Source: an uncultured Fidelibacterota bacterium (GTDB lineage: Bacteria; Marinisomatota; Marinisomatia; Marinisomatales; TCS55). Taken from it: a stretch of DNA of 5,880 bases. The notes beneath the pieces are model-generated. The model had not been told where the DNA came from, searched no databases, and worked only from the letters and a program-made list of their open reading frames with translations. Of the stretch, positions 1 to 5,880 are shown piece after piece. The number at the start of each line of letters is the position of its first letter. The first letter of the stretch is position 1. The translations under genes and the position numbers were made by a program. The DNA lies in NCBI GenBank assembly GCA_913046805.1, contig CAJWTA010000071.1, positions 1-5,880 on the forward strand, written 5' to 3'.

Positions 1-1503
1 AATTTTGAATTTCCTCATGGAGATGCTCATAGCTCTAAAAATGCTGCTCTAGTTTCGGTTTATCCAGCCATGATAAGGAAAAAGACCAGAGGAAATTTTC
101 CTGCCCCTGAAACCATTCTCAATATTGTTGCTGAAGGTTCGTTAGTTGACTTTGAAACTGCAATCCGCATTGAATCTAAGTTCTATACCCAACTATTAAT
201 GCGCAAATCAACAAAAAATATTATCATTGCAAATTGGTTTCAATTTAAGAAAATAAAATCAGGTGCAAGCAGGCCAAGTAGTGTGCCGAAAACCTCCACA
301 CAAAAAATTGGAGTGCTTGGAGCAGGTTTGATGGGTCATGGAATTGCATATGTATCTGCCAAAGCTGGTATTGATGTAGTAATGGTTGATCTTAGTAAAT
401 CAAATGTTGATAGGGGATTAAATAAAATTAATAATATTTTGCAGGGTGAGGTTAAAAAACATTCTATTAGCAAAAAAACTGCTAAAGAAATTATAGGCAG
501 AGTAACCGGAACAAATGAATACAGCAAATTGAATGGTTGCGATTTTATCATTGAGGCAGTTTTTGAAGACCAGAAATTGAAAGGAAGCGTGATTACTGAA
601 GCTGAGAAGAATATTTTAAATGACAAAGTTTTTGCATCAAATACATCAACTATCCCTATTACAAACTTAGCTGAAAAATCAAATGATCCAGAAAAATTCA
701 TCGGGGTACATTTTTTTTCACCAGTAAATCGAATGAAGCTTGTTGAAATTATAAAGGGTAAAAAAACCTCGAATTATACCTTGGCTAAAGCATTTGATTT
801 TGCAATTAAAATTGGGAAAATACCTATTGTTGTAAACGACAGCAGAGGCTTTTATACTACACGAGTCTTTGAGAGGTATGCAAAAGAGGGTATGTCGCTT
901 TTGAAAGAAGGAAACCACCCAGTTGATATTGAATCAGCTGGAAAGGCAGCTGGTTTCCCCGTTGGACCTCTGGCAGTGATTGATGAAATTAGTATACAGC
1001 TATTAGCTGATATTCGCGACCAATCAATTAACGAGCTGAATGTAGAAACTGTGTCAAAATCAGATGATCCTTGGAATGAAGTTATAGATTTTATGCTAAA
1101 CGATGTCAAAAGACCTGGCAGAGCACACGAAAAGGGGTTCTATGAATACCCTAAAAACAGTGAAAAATATATCTGGCCCGGACTTGCAAAACGTTTTCAG
1201 TCTCTACAAAAACCAATAAGCCAAAAGGAGATGGTTGAGCGTTTTTATTTTTCTCAATCTATTGAAGCTGTACGTTGTTTTGAGGAAAAAGTTATTGAGT
1301 CAGATATCGATGCAAATATAGGAAGTATTCACGGATGGGGATTCCCCTTATTCACTGGCGGTGTGATTCAGTTTGTAAATAACTATGGTCTTAAAAAATT
1401 TCGTGACAAAGCAAATCAATTGTGCAGTATGTATGGCAAAAGATTTTCTCCGCCGCAGCTTTTGGATTCTATGATAAAAAATGGAGAAAAAAGTTTTAAA
1501 TAA
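1..1503 (+). CDS. FadB/FadJ-like multifunctional beta-oxidation enzyme, 3-hydroxyacyl-CoA dehydrogenase part (5' end outside window)
   Basis: This enzyme oxidises (S)-3-hydroxyacyl-CoA to 3-ketoacyl-CoA with NAD+ in cytosolic beta-oxidation; the full family protein (roughly 700-740 residues) also has an N-terminal enoyl-CoA hydratase domain. The frame is open from base 1 with no stop, so the ATG at 70 is internal: the 23 codons before it and the following KTRGNFPAPETI and IKSGASRP segments match the linker between the two domains. Numbering from the first codon in the window (500 residues visible), the NAD-binding motif GAGLMG is at 107-112. The catalytic set is Ser216 (SNTST), His237 (GVHFFSPV), Glu249 (KLVEII) and Asn279 (VVNDSRGF). 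Two C-terminal 3HCDH helical domains follow, at about 277-370 and 413-493, the second with the conserved GWGFPLFTGG. About 200 hydratase residues must lie to the left. The 3' end overlaps the next gene by 23 nt. FadB and FadJ cannot be told apart here, so no symbol is given. Confidence 0.95.
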   Translation, partial: NFEFPHGDAHSSKNAALVSVYPAMIRKKTRGNFPAPETILNIVAEGSLVDFETAIRIESKFYTQLLMRKSTKNIIIANWFQFKKIKSGASRPSSVPKTSTQKIGVLGAGLMGHGIAYVSAKAGIDVVMVDLSKSNVDRGLNKINNILQGEVKKHSISKKTAKEIIGRVTGTNEYSKLNGCDFIIEAVFEDQKLKGSVITEAEKNILNDKVFASNTSTIPITNLAEKSNDPEKFIGVHFFSPVNRMKLVEIIKGKKTSNYTLAKAFDFAIKIGKIPIVVNDSRGFYTTRVFERYAKEGMSLLKEGNHPVDIESAGKAAGFPVGPLAVIDEISIQLLADIRDQSINELNVETVSKSDDPWNEVIDFMLNDVKRPGRAHEKGFYEYPKNSEKYIWPGLAKRFQSLQKPISQKEMVERFYFSQSIEAVRCFEEKVIESDIDANIGSIHGWGFPLFTGGVIQFVNNYGLKKFRDKANQLCSMYGKRFSPPQLLDSMIKNGEKSFK

Positions 1504-1930
1504 AAATCTAATTGGTAAAGAATACCCTCCTATTACTTTCAGGGTAAAAAAGGAAATATTAATAGCATTCTCTAGATCTACAGGTCAAATTGATCCAATA
1601 TATTTCGATGAGCGTAAAGCTAAAGACAATGGTCACCCAGCCATAATGGCTCCTCCAACATTCTTAACTGTTATCGCTATGCATCAGGAAAATCCATATG
1701 AATATTTAGAGAAGATTAATGTTTCCCTAAGCAGCGTATTGCACGCAGGTCAAGAGTATAGTTATTTTCATCCGATTTATGCTGAGGATGTAATTGAAAT
1801 GAAATATAATATTGAGGACATATTTCAGAGAAAAAATGGGGATATAACATTTATAGTTTTTCGTTCAACATACACAAATCATAATAGTATAAAAATAGCA
1901 GAGTCAGCATCAACACTGGCAATTAGATGA
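1481..1930 (+). CDS. MaoC-family protein, FAS1-dehydratase N-terminal (HadA-like) type, probably non-catalytic partner subunit
   Basis: This 149-residue single hot-dog-fold protein resembles the MaoC_dehydrat_N / FAS1-dehydratase family, which includes mycobacterial HadA. Landmarks are the N-terminal NLIGKEYPPITF, the stretch FSRSTGQIDPIYFD (30-43) and MAPPTFLTVIAMHQ, where this family has an APLTF-like motif. Active MaoC hydratases carry Asp and His in a G-D-x-N-P-x-H pattern; here those positions are Gln36 and Tyr41, so the subunit probably has no hydration activity of its own. In the known HadA-HadB dimer the HadA side mainly shapes the acyl-chain pocket, and I infer the same role here with the next gene as partner. 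The ATG at 1481 lies inside the end of the upstream gene and has no clear Shine-Dalgarno sequence, which points to translational coupling. The stop overlaps the next start as ATGA. The family call is firm; the substrate is unknown. Confidence 0.85.
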   Translation: MEKKVLNKNLIGKEYPPITFRVKKEILIAFSRSTGQIDPIYFDERKAKDNGHPAIMAPPTFLTVIAMHQENPYEYLEKINVSLSSVLHAGQEYSYFHPIYAEDVIEMKYNIEDIFQRKNGDITFIVFRSTYTNHNSIKIAESASTLAIR

Positions 1931-2370
1931 GCTCTAAAGACATCACAAAGTTTAAGATCGGTGATCAGATATCACCATTACACATCGAAAAGGTTTCTAG
2001 GATGACATTAGAAACATATGCCGCAGCTTCTGGCGATTTTAACCCAATACATTTAGATAGTGAATATGCTAAACAATTTGGACTGCCAAATATAATTGCA
2101 CATGGAATGCTAATAATGTCATATCTAGGAAGAATGCTCACCAATACCTTTCCACAAGATACATTGACCGATTTTAGCTCTCAATTTGTTTCTATGACCC
2201 ATCTAAATGATAAAATCACTTGTTCTGGAAGAATAATTAGAAAGAATACAGATAGTCATGGAAATATAATTTATTCTCTAAAATTGAAAGCGGTAAATGA
2301 AAATGGTGAAAAAAGAATTTCAGGAAAGGCCAAAGTTTTCCTTCGATTTCAAAAGATTGATTTAAATTAG
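1927..2370 (+). CDS. MaoC-like (R)-specific enoyl-CoA hydratase / dehydratase, catalytic subunit (HadB-like)
   Basis: This 147-residue hot-dog protein of the MaoC family should add water across the 2,3 double bond of an enoyl-CoA, or remove it from a 3-hydroxyacyl thioester, in the cytosol. The hydratase signature is intact: YAAASGDFNPIHLD at 31-44 with catalytic Asp37 and His42, followed by the family's AHGM and a downstream hot-dog helix (residues 58-75). Its length suits a single-domain subunit rather than a fused double hot-dog enzyme. It begins at an ATGA overlap with the HadA-like gene and lacks a clear ribosome-binding site, so the two products are probably made in step and assembled together. 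MaoC enzymes normally work on (R)-3-hydroxy thioesters, whereas the FadB-like dehydrogenase upstream uses the (S) form. The pair may therefore serve a special substrate, for example branched, ring-derived or steroid side-chain CoA esters. That last point is inference. Confidence 0.9.
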   Translation: MSSKDITKFKIGDQISPLHIEKVSRMTLETYAAASGDFNPIHLDSEYAKQFGLPNIIAHGMLIMSYLGRMLTNTFPQDTLTDFSSQFVSMTHLNDKITCSGRIIRKNTDSHGNIIYSLKLKAVNENGEKRISGKAKVFLRFQKIDLN

Positions 2371-2403
2371 GACAGTTTATCTTTTTAATTTTGCTACATA
2401 ACT

Positions 2404-2410
2404 AAGAAAG
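2404..2410 (+). promoter_or_regulatory. probable weak ribosome-binding site of the acyl-CoA dehydrogenase gene
   Basis: AAGAAAG lies six bases before the ATG at 2417 and is the only Shine-Dalgarno-like, purine-rich stretch near a + strand start in the window. It fits the fact that this gene alone is not overlapped by its upstream neighbour. The surrounding 46-nt gap (2371-2416) shows no convincing -35/-10 pair and no GC-rich hairpin. Confidence 0.35.
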
Positions 2411-2416
2411 AATATT

Positions 2417-3559
2417 ATGTTATACACCGAAGAACATCTTGCGTTAATCGATACCGTACGAGATTTTGCTATAAACGAAATCCATCCGTTTATAGATGAA
2501 TGGGAAGAAGCTGGAATGTTTCCTGCGCATAGTCTTTTTAAAAAATTGGGTTCAATTGATTTATTAGGGATCACAAAAAGTAAAGCCTATGGGGGGATGG
2601 GTCTTAATTACAGTTATGGTCTTGCATTTGCAGAAGCACTCGGACACGCTTGGGATTTAGGAGTAATTACTGCTATTGGTGTGCATACTGATATGGCTAC
2701 ACCTTCAATTGATCGTTTTGGAACCGATGAACTCAAAAGTGATTTTTTAGCTCCAGCCATTAAAGGAGAGTATGTAGCAGCCCTTGCTTTAAGTGAAGTT
2801 GGAGCTGGATCGGATCTTGCAGCGATCAAAACCTCTGCGAGAACTGATGGAGATGATTATATAATAAATGGTGAAAAAATGTGGATTACCAATGCAAAGC
2901 AGGCTGACTTTTTTTGCACATTGGTAAATACAAGCGATGAAGATTCTCATAAAAATAAGTCCTTGATTCTGATTCCTACATCTACAAAAGGAGTTACCGT
3001 TGGCAACAAAATCGAAAAGTTGGGTCAAATAACCTCTGATACAGCGCCAGTTCATTTTGAAGATGCAAGGGTTCCCAAAAGATTTTGCATAGGTAAAGAG
3101 GGAGATGGTTTTAATATTCAAATGCAACAATTACAAGAAGAAAGACTTTTTTTAGCGGTAAGTGTAGTCGCTGTTCTTGAAAAATGCATTAATGCTACAA
3201 TTGAATATTGTAGTGATCGCTCTGCGTTTGGAAAGTCTGTTATAGAAAACCAACAAATTCATTTTAGATTGGCTGAGCTACAAACTGAAGTAGAAGCTTT
3301 AAGATCGTTAACCTATCAGGCTTGCGAACTCTTTATGTCTGGAAAGGATATGACCTATCTTGCATCTATGGCTAAATTAAAAAGCGGTAGATTATGTAGA
3401 GAAGTTTCTGATGTATGTTTACAATATTGGGGTGGTATGGGCTATACCTGGGAAAATCCTGCATCTAAGATATACCGAGATGGTAGACTCACATCAATAG
3501 CTGGAGGCACTGATGAGATCATGTTGCAGGTCATATGCAAAAAGATGGGTATGGTATGA
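2417..3559 (+). CDS. acyl-CoA dehydrogenase (FAD-dependent)
   Basis: This 380-residue flavoenzyme, of normal length for a soluble acyl-CoA dehydrogenase, should desaturate an acyl-CoA to the 2-enoyl-CoA and pass electrons to electron-transfer flavoprotein. The N-terminal helical domain spans about 1-115. The middle beta domain has the signature LSEVGAGSD (125-133) and the flavin-contacting MWITNA (155-160). The C-terminal helical domain has RSAFGK (268-273) and QYWGGMGYTWE (336-346). Near the C-terminus the sequence reads AGGTDEI: Gly363 occupies the place of the catalytic Glu of medium- and short-chain enzymes (YEGT). Glu242, in QEERLFLA, sits where isovaleryl-CoA and long-chain dehydrogenases keep their base, and is the likely catalytic residue. 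The ending also recalls citronellyl-CoA dehydrogenase-type proteins, so a branched or long substrate is plausible but unproven. A 46-nt gap precedes it, and its stop overlaps the next start as ATGA. Confidence 0.93.
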   Translation: MLYTEEHLALIDTVRDFAINEIHPFIDEWEEAGMFPAHSLFKKLGSIDLLGITKSKAYGGMGLNYSYGLAFAEALGHAWDLGVITAIGVHTDMATPSIDRFGTDELKSDFLAPAIKGEYVAALALSEVGAGSDLAAIKTSARTDGDDYIINGEKMWITNAKQADFFCTLVNTSDEDSHKNKSLILIPTSTKGVTVGNKIEKLGQITSDTAPVHFEDARVPKRFCIGKEGDGFNIQMQQLQEERLFLAVSVVAVLEKCINATIEYCSDRSAFGKSVIENQQIHFRLAELQTEVEALRSLTYQACELFMSGKDMTYLASMAKLKSGRLCREVSDVCLQYWGGMGYTWENPASKIYRDGRLTSIAGGTDEIMLQVICKKMGMV

Positions 3560-4551
3560 TTGAAGACTTCAAAGCCTTTGTTGTAAGAGAAAAAAAGAAT
3601 AATGTTTTTTCCAGCGGAATTGAAACAAAAAAATTTGAAGAATTGCCTAATCATGATGTTACAATTAAAGTTAAATACTCATCTTTAAACTATAAAGATG
3701 CGCTCTCATCGCTTGGCAATAAAGGCGTGACAAAGCTATATCCGCATACTCCGGGTATTGATGCTTCTGGAATTGTTATTTCTTCTAGAAATAAAAAATT
3801 TCATGAAGGCGATCAAGTGGTCGTTACTGGGTATGATCTTGGAATGAATACGCCAGGAGGATTTTCTGAATGTATTAGAGTTCCAAGTGATTGGGTAGTT
3901 AAGCTTCCTGAAACAATATCTTTAAAATATGCTATGGCTATTGGAACTGCTGGTCTAACAGCAGCATTATGCATAGATCTCTTGTCAAAGAATAGCAAAA
4001 TTGAAAAAAGACATGCTGTGGTTACAGGGTCCACAGGAGGGGTAGGATCGATCGCTATTCAATTGCTTTCAAAACTGGGTGCCGAAATAACGGCGGTTAC
4101 TGGAAAAAATGAATCTGAGGATTTTCTTAGCAGTTTGGGTGCAAGCACCATCATGTCGCGCAAAGAGCTATTTGATCAATTTCGCCAGCCCCTCTCAAAA
4201 GGTCTTTACGATTTAGCTATTGACGTTGTTGGAGGAGAAATTTTATCTGGACTTCTTACATGCTTAAGGCGAGATGGTGTCATTGCATGTTGTGGTAATG
4301 TTGGTGGTGTAAATTTTAACACGAATGTTTTTCCATTTATATTAAGAGGGAATAAGCTCTTGGGTGCTGATTCAGCAGAGCGTGACCTAAAGCAAAAAGA
4401 ATTTTTATGGAAAAAGCTTTCAAAAGAATGGCTCATAGATGATATGGATAAGTTTTCAAGAACGATTGGCCTGAGTGAGTTAGAGGAGGAAATACGTACG
4501 ATTTACGAGGGAAAACAAACTGGAAGAGTGATAATATCTATTGATCAATAG
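3556..4551 (+). CDS. AcuI/YhdH-family NADPH-dependent acrylyl-CoA reductase-like oxidoreductase
   Basis: This zinc-free medium-chain dehydrogenase/reductase belongs to the YhdH/AcuI family, whose studied members reduce acrylyl-CoA to propionyl-CoA with NADPH. With the start at 3556 it has 331 residues, close to the family's usual size. Family marks are SSLNYKDAL (42-50), YPHTPGID (62-69), MAIGTAGLTAAL (127-138), the nucleotide-binding VVTGSTGGVGS (155-165), DVVGG (223-227), PFILRG (260-265) and the closing GRVIISID. An in-frame ATG at 3535 would add seven residues (MQKDGYG) without family similarity. I prefer 3556 because it forms the same ATGA overlap with the upstream stop as seen between the two MaoC genes. 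In this operon it could handle acrylyl-CoA from odd-chain, propionate or DMSP-type metabolism, or reduce another short enoyl-CoA. The family call is secure; the physiological substrate is not. Confidence 0.9.
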   Translation: MIEDFKAFVVREKKNNVFSSGIETKKFEELPNHDVTIKVKYSSLNYKDALSSLGNKGVTKLYPHTPGIDASGIVISSRNKKFHEGDQVVVTGYDLGMNTPGGFSECIRVPSDWVVKLPETISLKYAMAIGTAGLTAALCIDLLSKNSKIEKRHAVVTGSTGGVGSIAIQLLSKLGAEITAVTGKNESEDFLSSLGASTIMSRKELFDQFRQPLSKGLYDLAIDVVGGEILSGLLTCLRRDGVIACCGNVGGVNFNTNVFPFILRGNKLLGADSAERDLKQKEFLWKKLSKEWLIDDMDKFSRTIGLSELEEEIRTIYEGKQTGRVIISIDQ

Positions 4552-4571
4552 ATACTGTAGACGAAGTTAAA

Positions 4572-5880
4572 TTAAAATTTTGCGTTAAACTTTAGTGTAA
4601 TTTGTCTGCCAAGTTTTGGCCCGCCAATAATCTCTCTGTGGAGATTATTATTTATATTATTAAGGTTTAATAATAGATCATATCTTTCATTGAAGCGGTA
4701 TCCTAACATACCGTCAAGCACAAAGTAGCTTTCAATCATTCCAAAATGGACACCTGACGACCATTCAAATTCAGGAATGTAACGGGCACCAATATTTCCA
4801 AACAATCCCTCTTTTGCGATATAACCCAATTTACCATTTAGCTTGAATTTTGGAGCGTTTATCGGGTCGTATCCTCTTGTGAGTCTATTATAGAATTTAT
4901 CTTTACCTATGAATGAAAAGTTTAAGTCAAGCGTAATATTTTTTGATAAAAATGCATAAATGCTAGCATCCATACCCCAAAGACTAACTTTTCCGTAATT
5001 GATATTAGTGAAAACGATTGGCGGAGATATGGGCCACTTGTCATCAGTGATGTAAGCTCCCAGTGTGTCGCCATTTTGATTGATATCCATCCAATTTCCC
5101 TGTCTCTGCGCCTGAGAAAGATCCCATATGTTAGACCTCTCACTGTTAGCTCCAGCAATCACTGTAATATTCAATACATCATTCCATTCTGCGCTACCGT
5201 AGGGTATATACCTACTTCCAAAAACTCCATCGCCACCATCAACATAATTGCTTCGCTGCATAGTTGGAACAACTCCCATAATTTCAGGATCGGGATTGTC
5301 AACGCCATACCATCCATTTTTAGAGGTGTCTAGGACAACAGGCGTAATGAAAGTTAGGTCGCTTACAAAACTAGAGTATGTGCTATTATACAGATCAAAA
5401 GTGACTCTGAACATATCTGAAACTATCCCAGAGTAGCCAAATTCATGTGTCCATACAGTTTCAGATTCTATCTTACTAATACTTCTGTAGTCATCTGCAT
5501 TAACCTCAGTTCCAGGACGACCAAGAACTGCTGGTATGTATAGCATTGCCCCTTCAGGTATTTTTGCTAATTGAAATTCAGTCTTAGAGTTAGCTCTAAC
5601 ATCCCAATACATTAAATTATCTGTGGAATCTCTAAAAAACGAGTAACCGTCAGCATTTCCCCTGGCCATTACGGAAAAGATACTAAATTGAGCTGCTTTA
5701 ACATCAAGATAAAGTCCTTGCGAGGTTGGAGTATTAAATGCTTTTGCAGATGTTAGGCGAAATGTATGATTTTCACTAGGTTTGAAGAGTAGACCAATTT
5801 TTGGCGATACTTGGGGAATGTAATTTTTAGTACTACCATCAAGTGGGTCATTTAAAAATTTGAAACCATTTTTGTCATCT
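4572..5880 (-). CDS. TonB-dependent outer-membrane receptor, C-terminal beta-barrel part (5' end outside window)
   Basis: The reading frame stays open from its stop at 4572 to the right edge, giving 435 visible residues; the Met codon at 5667-5669 is internal. The 70 residues before that Met carry a conserved barrel segment: IPQVSPKIGLLF (21-32), then NHTFRLTSAKAFNTPTSQ (37-54), typical of TonB-dependent receptors. Alternating beta-strand patterns run through the rest, ending in DLLLNLNNINN, GPKLGRQ and a C-terminal strand ITLKFNAKF whose final Phe is the usual outer-membrane assembly signal. The stretch at about 160-260 is rich in Gly, Asn, Asp and Trp and probably forms large outer loops. 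The plug domain, TonB box and signal peptide must lie beyond the right edge. Such receptors take up iron complexes, vitamin B12, sugars or other bulky ligands using TonB; nothing here identifies the ligand. It converges on the catabolic operon with only 20 nt between the stops. Confidence 0.93.
   Translation of the reverse strand, partial: DDKNGFKFLNDPLDGSTKNYIPQVSPKIGLLFKPSENHTFRLTSAKAFNTPTSQGLYLDVKAAQFSIFSVMARGNADGYSFFRDSTDNLMYWDVRANSKTEFQLAKIPEGAMLYIPAVLGRPGTEVNADDYRSISKIESETVWTHEFGYSGIVSDMFRVTFDLYNSTYSSFVSDLTFITPVVLDTSKNGWYGVDNPDPEIMGVVPTMQRSNYVDGGDGVFGSRYIPYGSAEWNDVLNITVIAGANSERSNIWDLSQAQRQGNWMDINQNGDTLGAYITDDKWPISPPIVFTNINYGKVSLWGMDASIYAFLSKNITLDLNFSFIGKDKFYNRLTRGYDPINAPKFKLNGKLGYIAKEGLFGNIGARYIPEFEWSSGVHFGMIESYFVLDGMLGYRFNERYDLLLNLNNINNNLHREIIGGPKLGRQITLKFNAKF
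4626..4649. repeat. perfect 9-bp inverted repeat inside the 3' end of the receptor gene
   Basis: AATAATCTC (4626-4634) and GAGATTATT (4641-4649) are exact reverse complements around a 6-base loop. The hairpin lies about 75 nt past the reductase stop and is AT-rich. It is not followed by a clean T run on either strand, so it is at best a weak terminator or RNA-stabilising stem for the + strand operon. It also codes for ordinary receptor residues (NNLHREII), so it may be chance. Confidence 0.4.

Noticed and set aside
336..701. Antisense open frame opposite the dehydrogenase gene (and similar ones at 718-918, 852-1109, 2614-2829, 2789-3130, 4206-4436)
   Set aside because: Each lies wholly opposite a well-supported gene, and its product has no recognisable domain; these are shadows of coding bias.
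711..718. Run of eight T as a possible phase-variation or frameshift tract
   Set aside because: It encodes the conserved HFFS active-site segment in frame, and such runs are expected in AT-rich DNA.
70..1503. A complete 477-residue gene starting at the ATG at 70
   Set aside because: The frame is open back to base 1 and the preceding residues continue the FadB/FadJ linker, so this ATG is internal and the gene is cut by the window edge.
2371..2416. Promoter or terminator in the 46-nt gap before the acyl-CoA dehydrogenase
   Set aside because: No -35/-10 pair with proper spacing was found and the only pairing (TCTTT/AAAGA) is too short.
3535..3555. Seven-residue N-terminal extension of the AcuI-like protein
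   Set aside because: It does not resemble the family's N-terminus, whereas 3556 gives an ATGA overlap and normal length.
4626..4649. Confident rho-independent terminator
   Set aside because: The stem is AT-rich, lacks a following T run, and codes for ordinary receptor residues; kept only as an inverted repeat.
5076..5333. + strand open frame within the receptor region (also 5248-5436)
   Set aside because: It is opposite conserved receptor sequence and has no family features or ribosome-binding site.
4572..5669. A complete 365-residue - strand gene starting at the Met codon at 5669
   Set aside because: The frame continues without a stop to 5880 and the extra 70 residues hold a conserved TonB-dependent receptor segment.

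Overview
The window is an AT-rich, almost fully coding stretch from a Gram-negative bacterium. Five genes on the + strand encode an acyl-CoA (fatty-acid-type) degradation cluster. They converge on a - strand gene for a TonB-dependent outer-membrane receptor. The receptor fixes the Gram-negative cell plan. The strong A/T bias, very short gaps and the proteobacterial style of the FadB/FadJ-like enzyme suggest a streamlined, probably marine, gammaproteobacterium-like lineage (SAR86-type genomes come to mind). That assignment is an inference: the receptor's C-terminus also resembles proteins from other Gram-negative phyla as I remember them, and no phylogenetic marker is present.

Layout. (1) 1-1503 (+): the last 500 codons of a FadB/FadJ-type multifunctional beta-oxidation enzyme, open at the left edge. 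It carries the linker and the complete 3-hydroxyacyl-CoA dehydrogenase part; the enoyl-CoA hydratase half lies outside. (2) 1481-1930 (+): a MaoC/hot-dog protein of the FAS1-dehydratase N-terminal (HadA-like) type that lacks the catalytic Asp and His. (3) 1927-2370 (+): a MaoC/hot-dog hydratase that keeps Asp37 and His42. (4) 2417-3559 (+): an acyl-CoA dehydrogenase. (5) 3556-4551 (+): a zinc-free medium-chain reductase of the AcuI/YhdH (acrylyl-CoA reductase) family. (6) 4572-5880 (-): the C-terminal 435 residues of a TonB-dependent receptor whose start lies beyond the right edge.

The + strand genes look like one operon. Neighbours overlap by 23 nt, 4 nt (ATGA) and 4 nt (ATGA), and the only gap is 46 nt, before the acyl-CoA dehydrogenase. 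Together they supply acyl-CoA desaturation (dehydrogenase), hydration (a heteromeric MaoC pair, besides the hydratase domain expected in the missing part of gene 1), 3-hydroxyacyl-CoA oxidation (gene 1) and reduction of a short 2-enoyl-CoA such as acrylyl-CoA (gene 5). No thiolase or acyl-CoA ligase is visible. The receptor is transcribed separately, towards the operon; a link between its ligand and the operon's substrate is possible but unproven.

I see no RNA gene, CRISPR array, insertion sequence, phage gene or toxin-antitoxin pair, and no strong case for an undescribed system. The most useful second looks are the catalytically split MaoC pair, the position of the catalytic base in the acyl-CoA dehydrogenase, and the AcuI-like reductase inside an oxidative operon.
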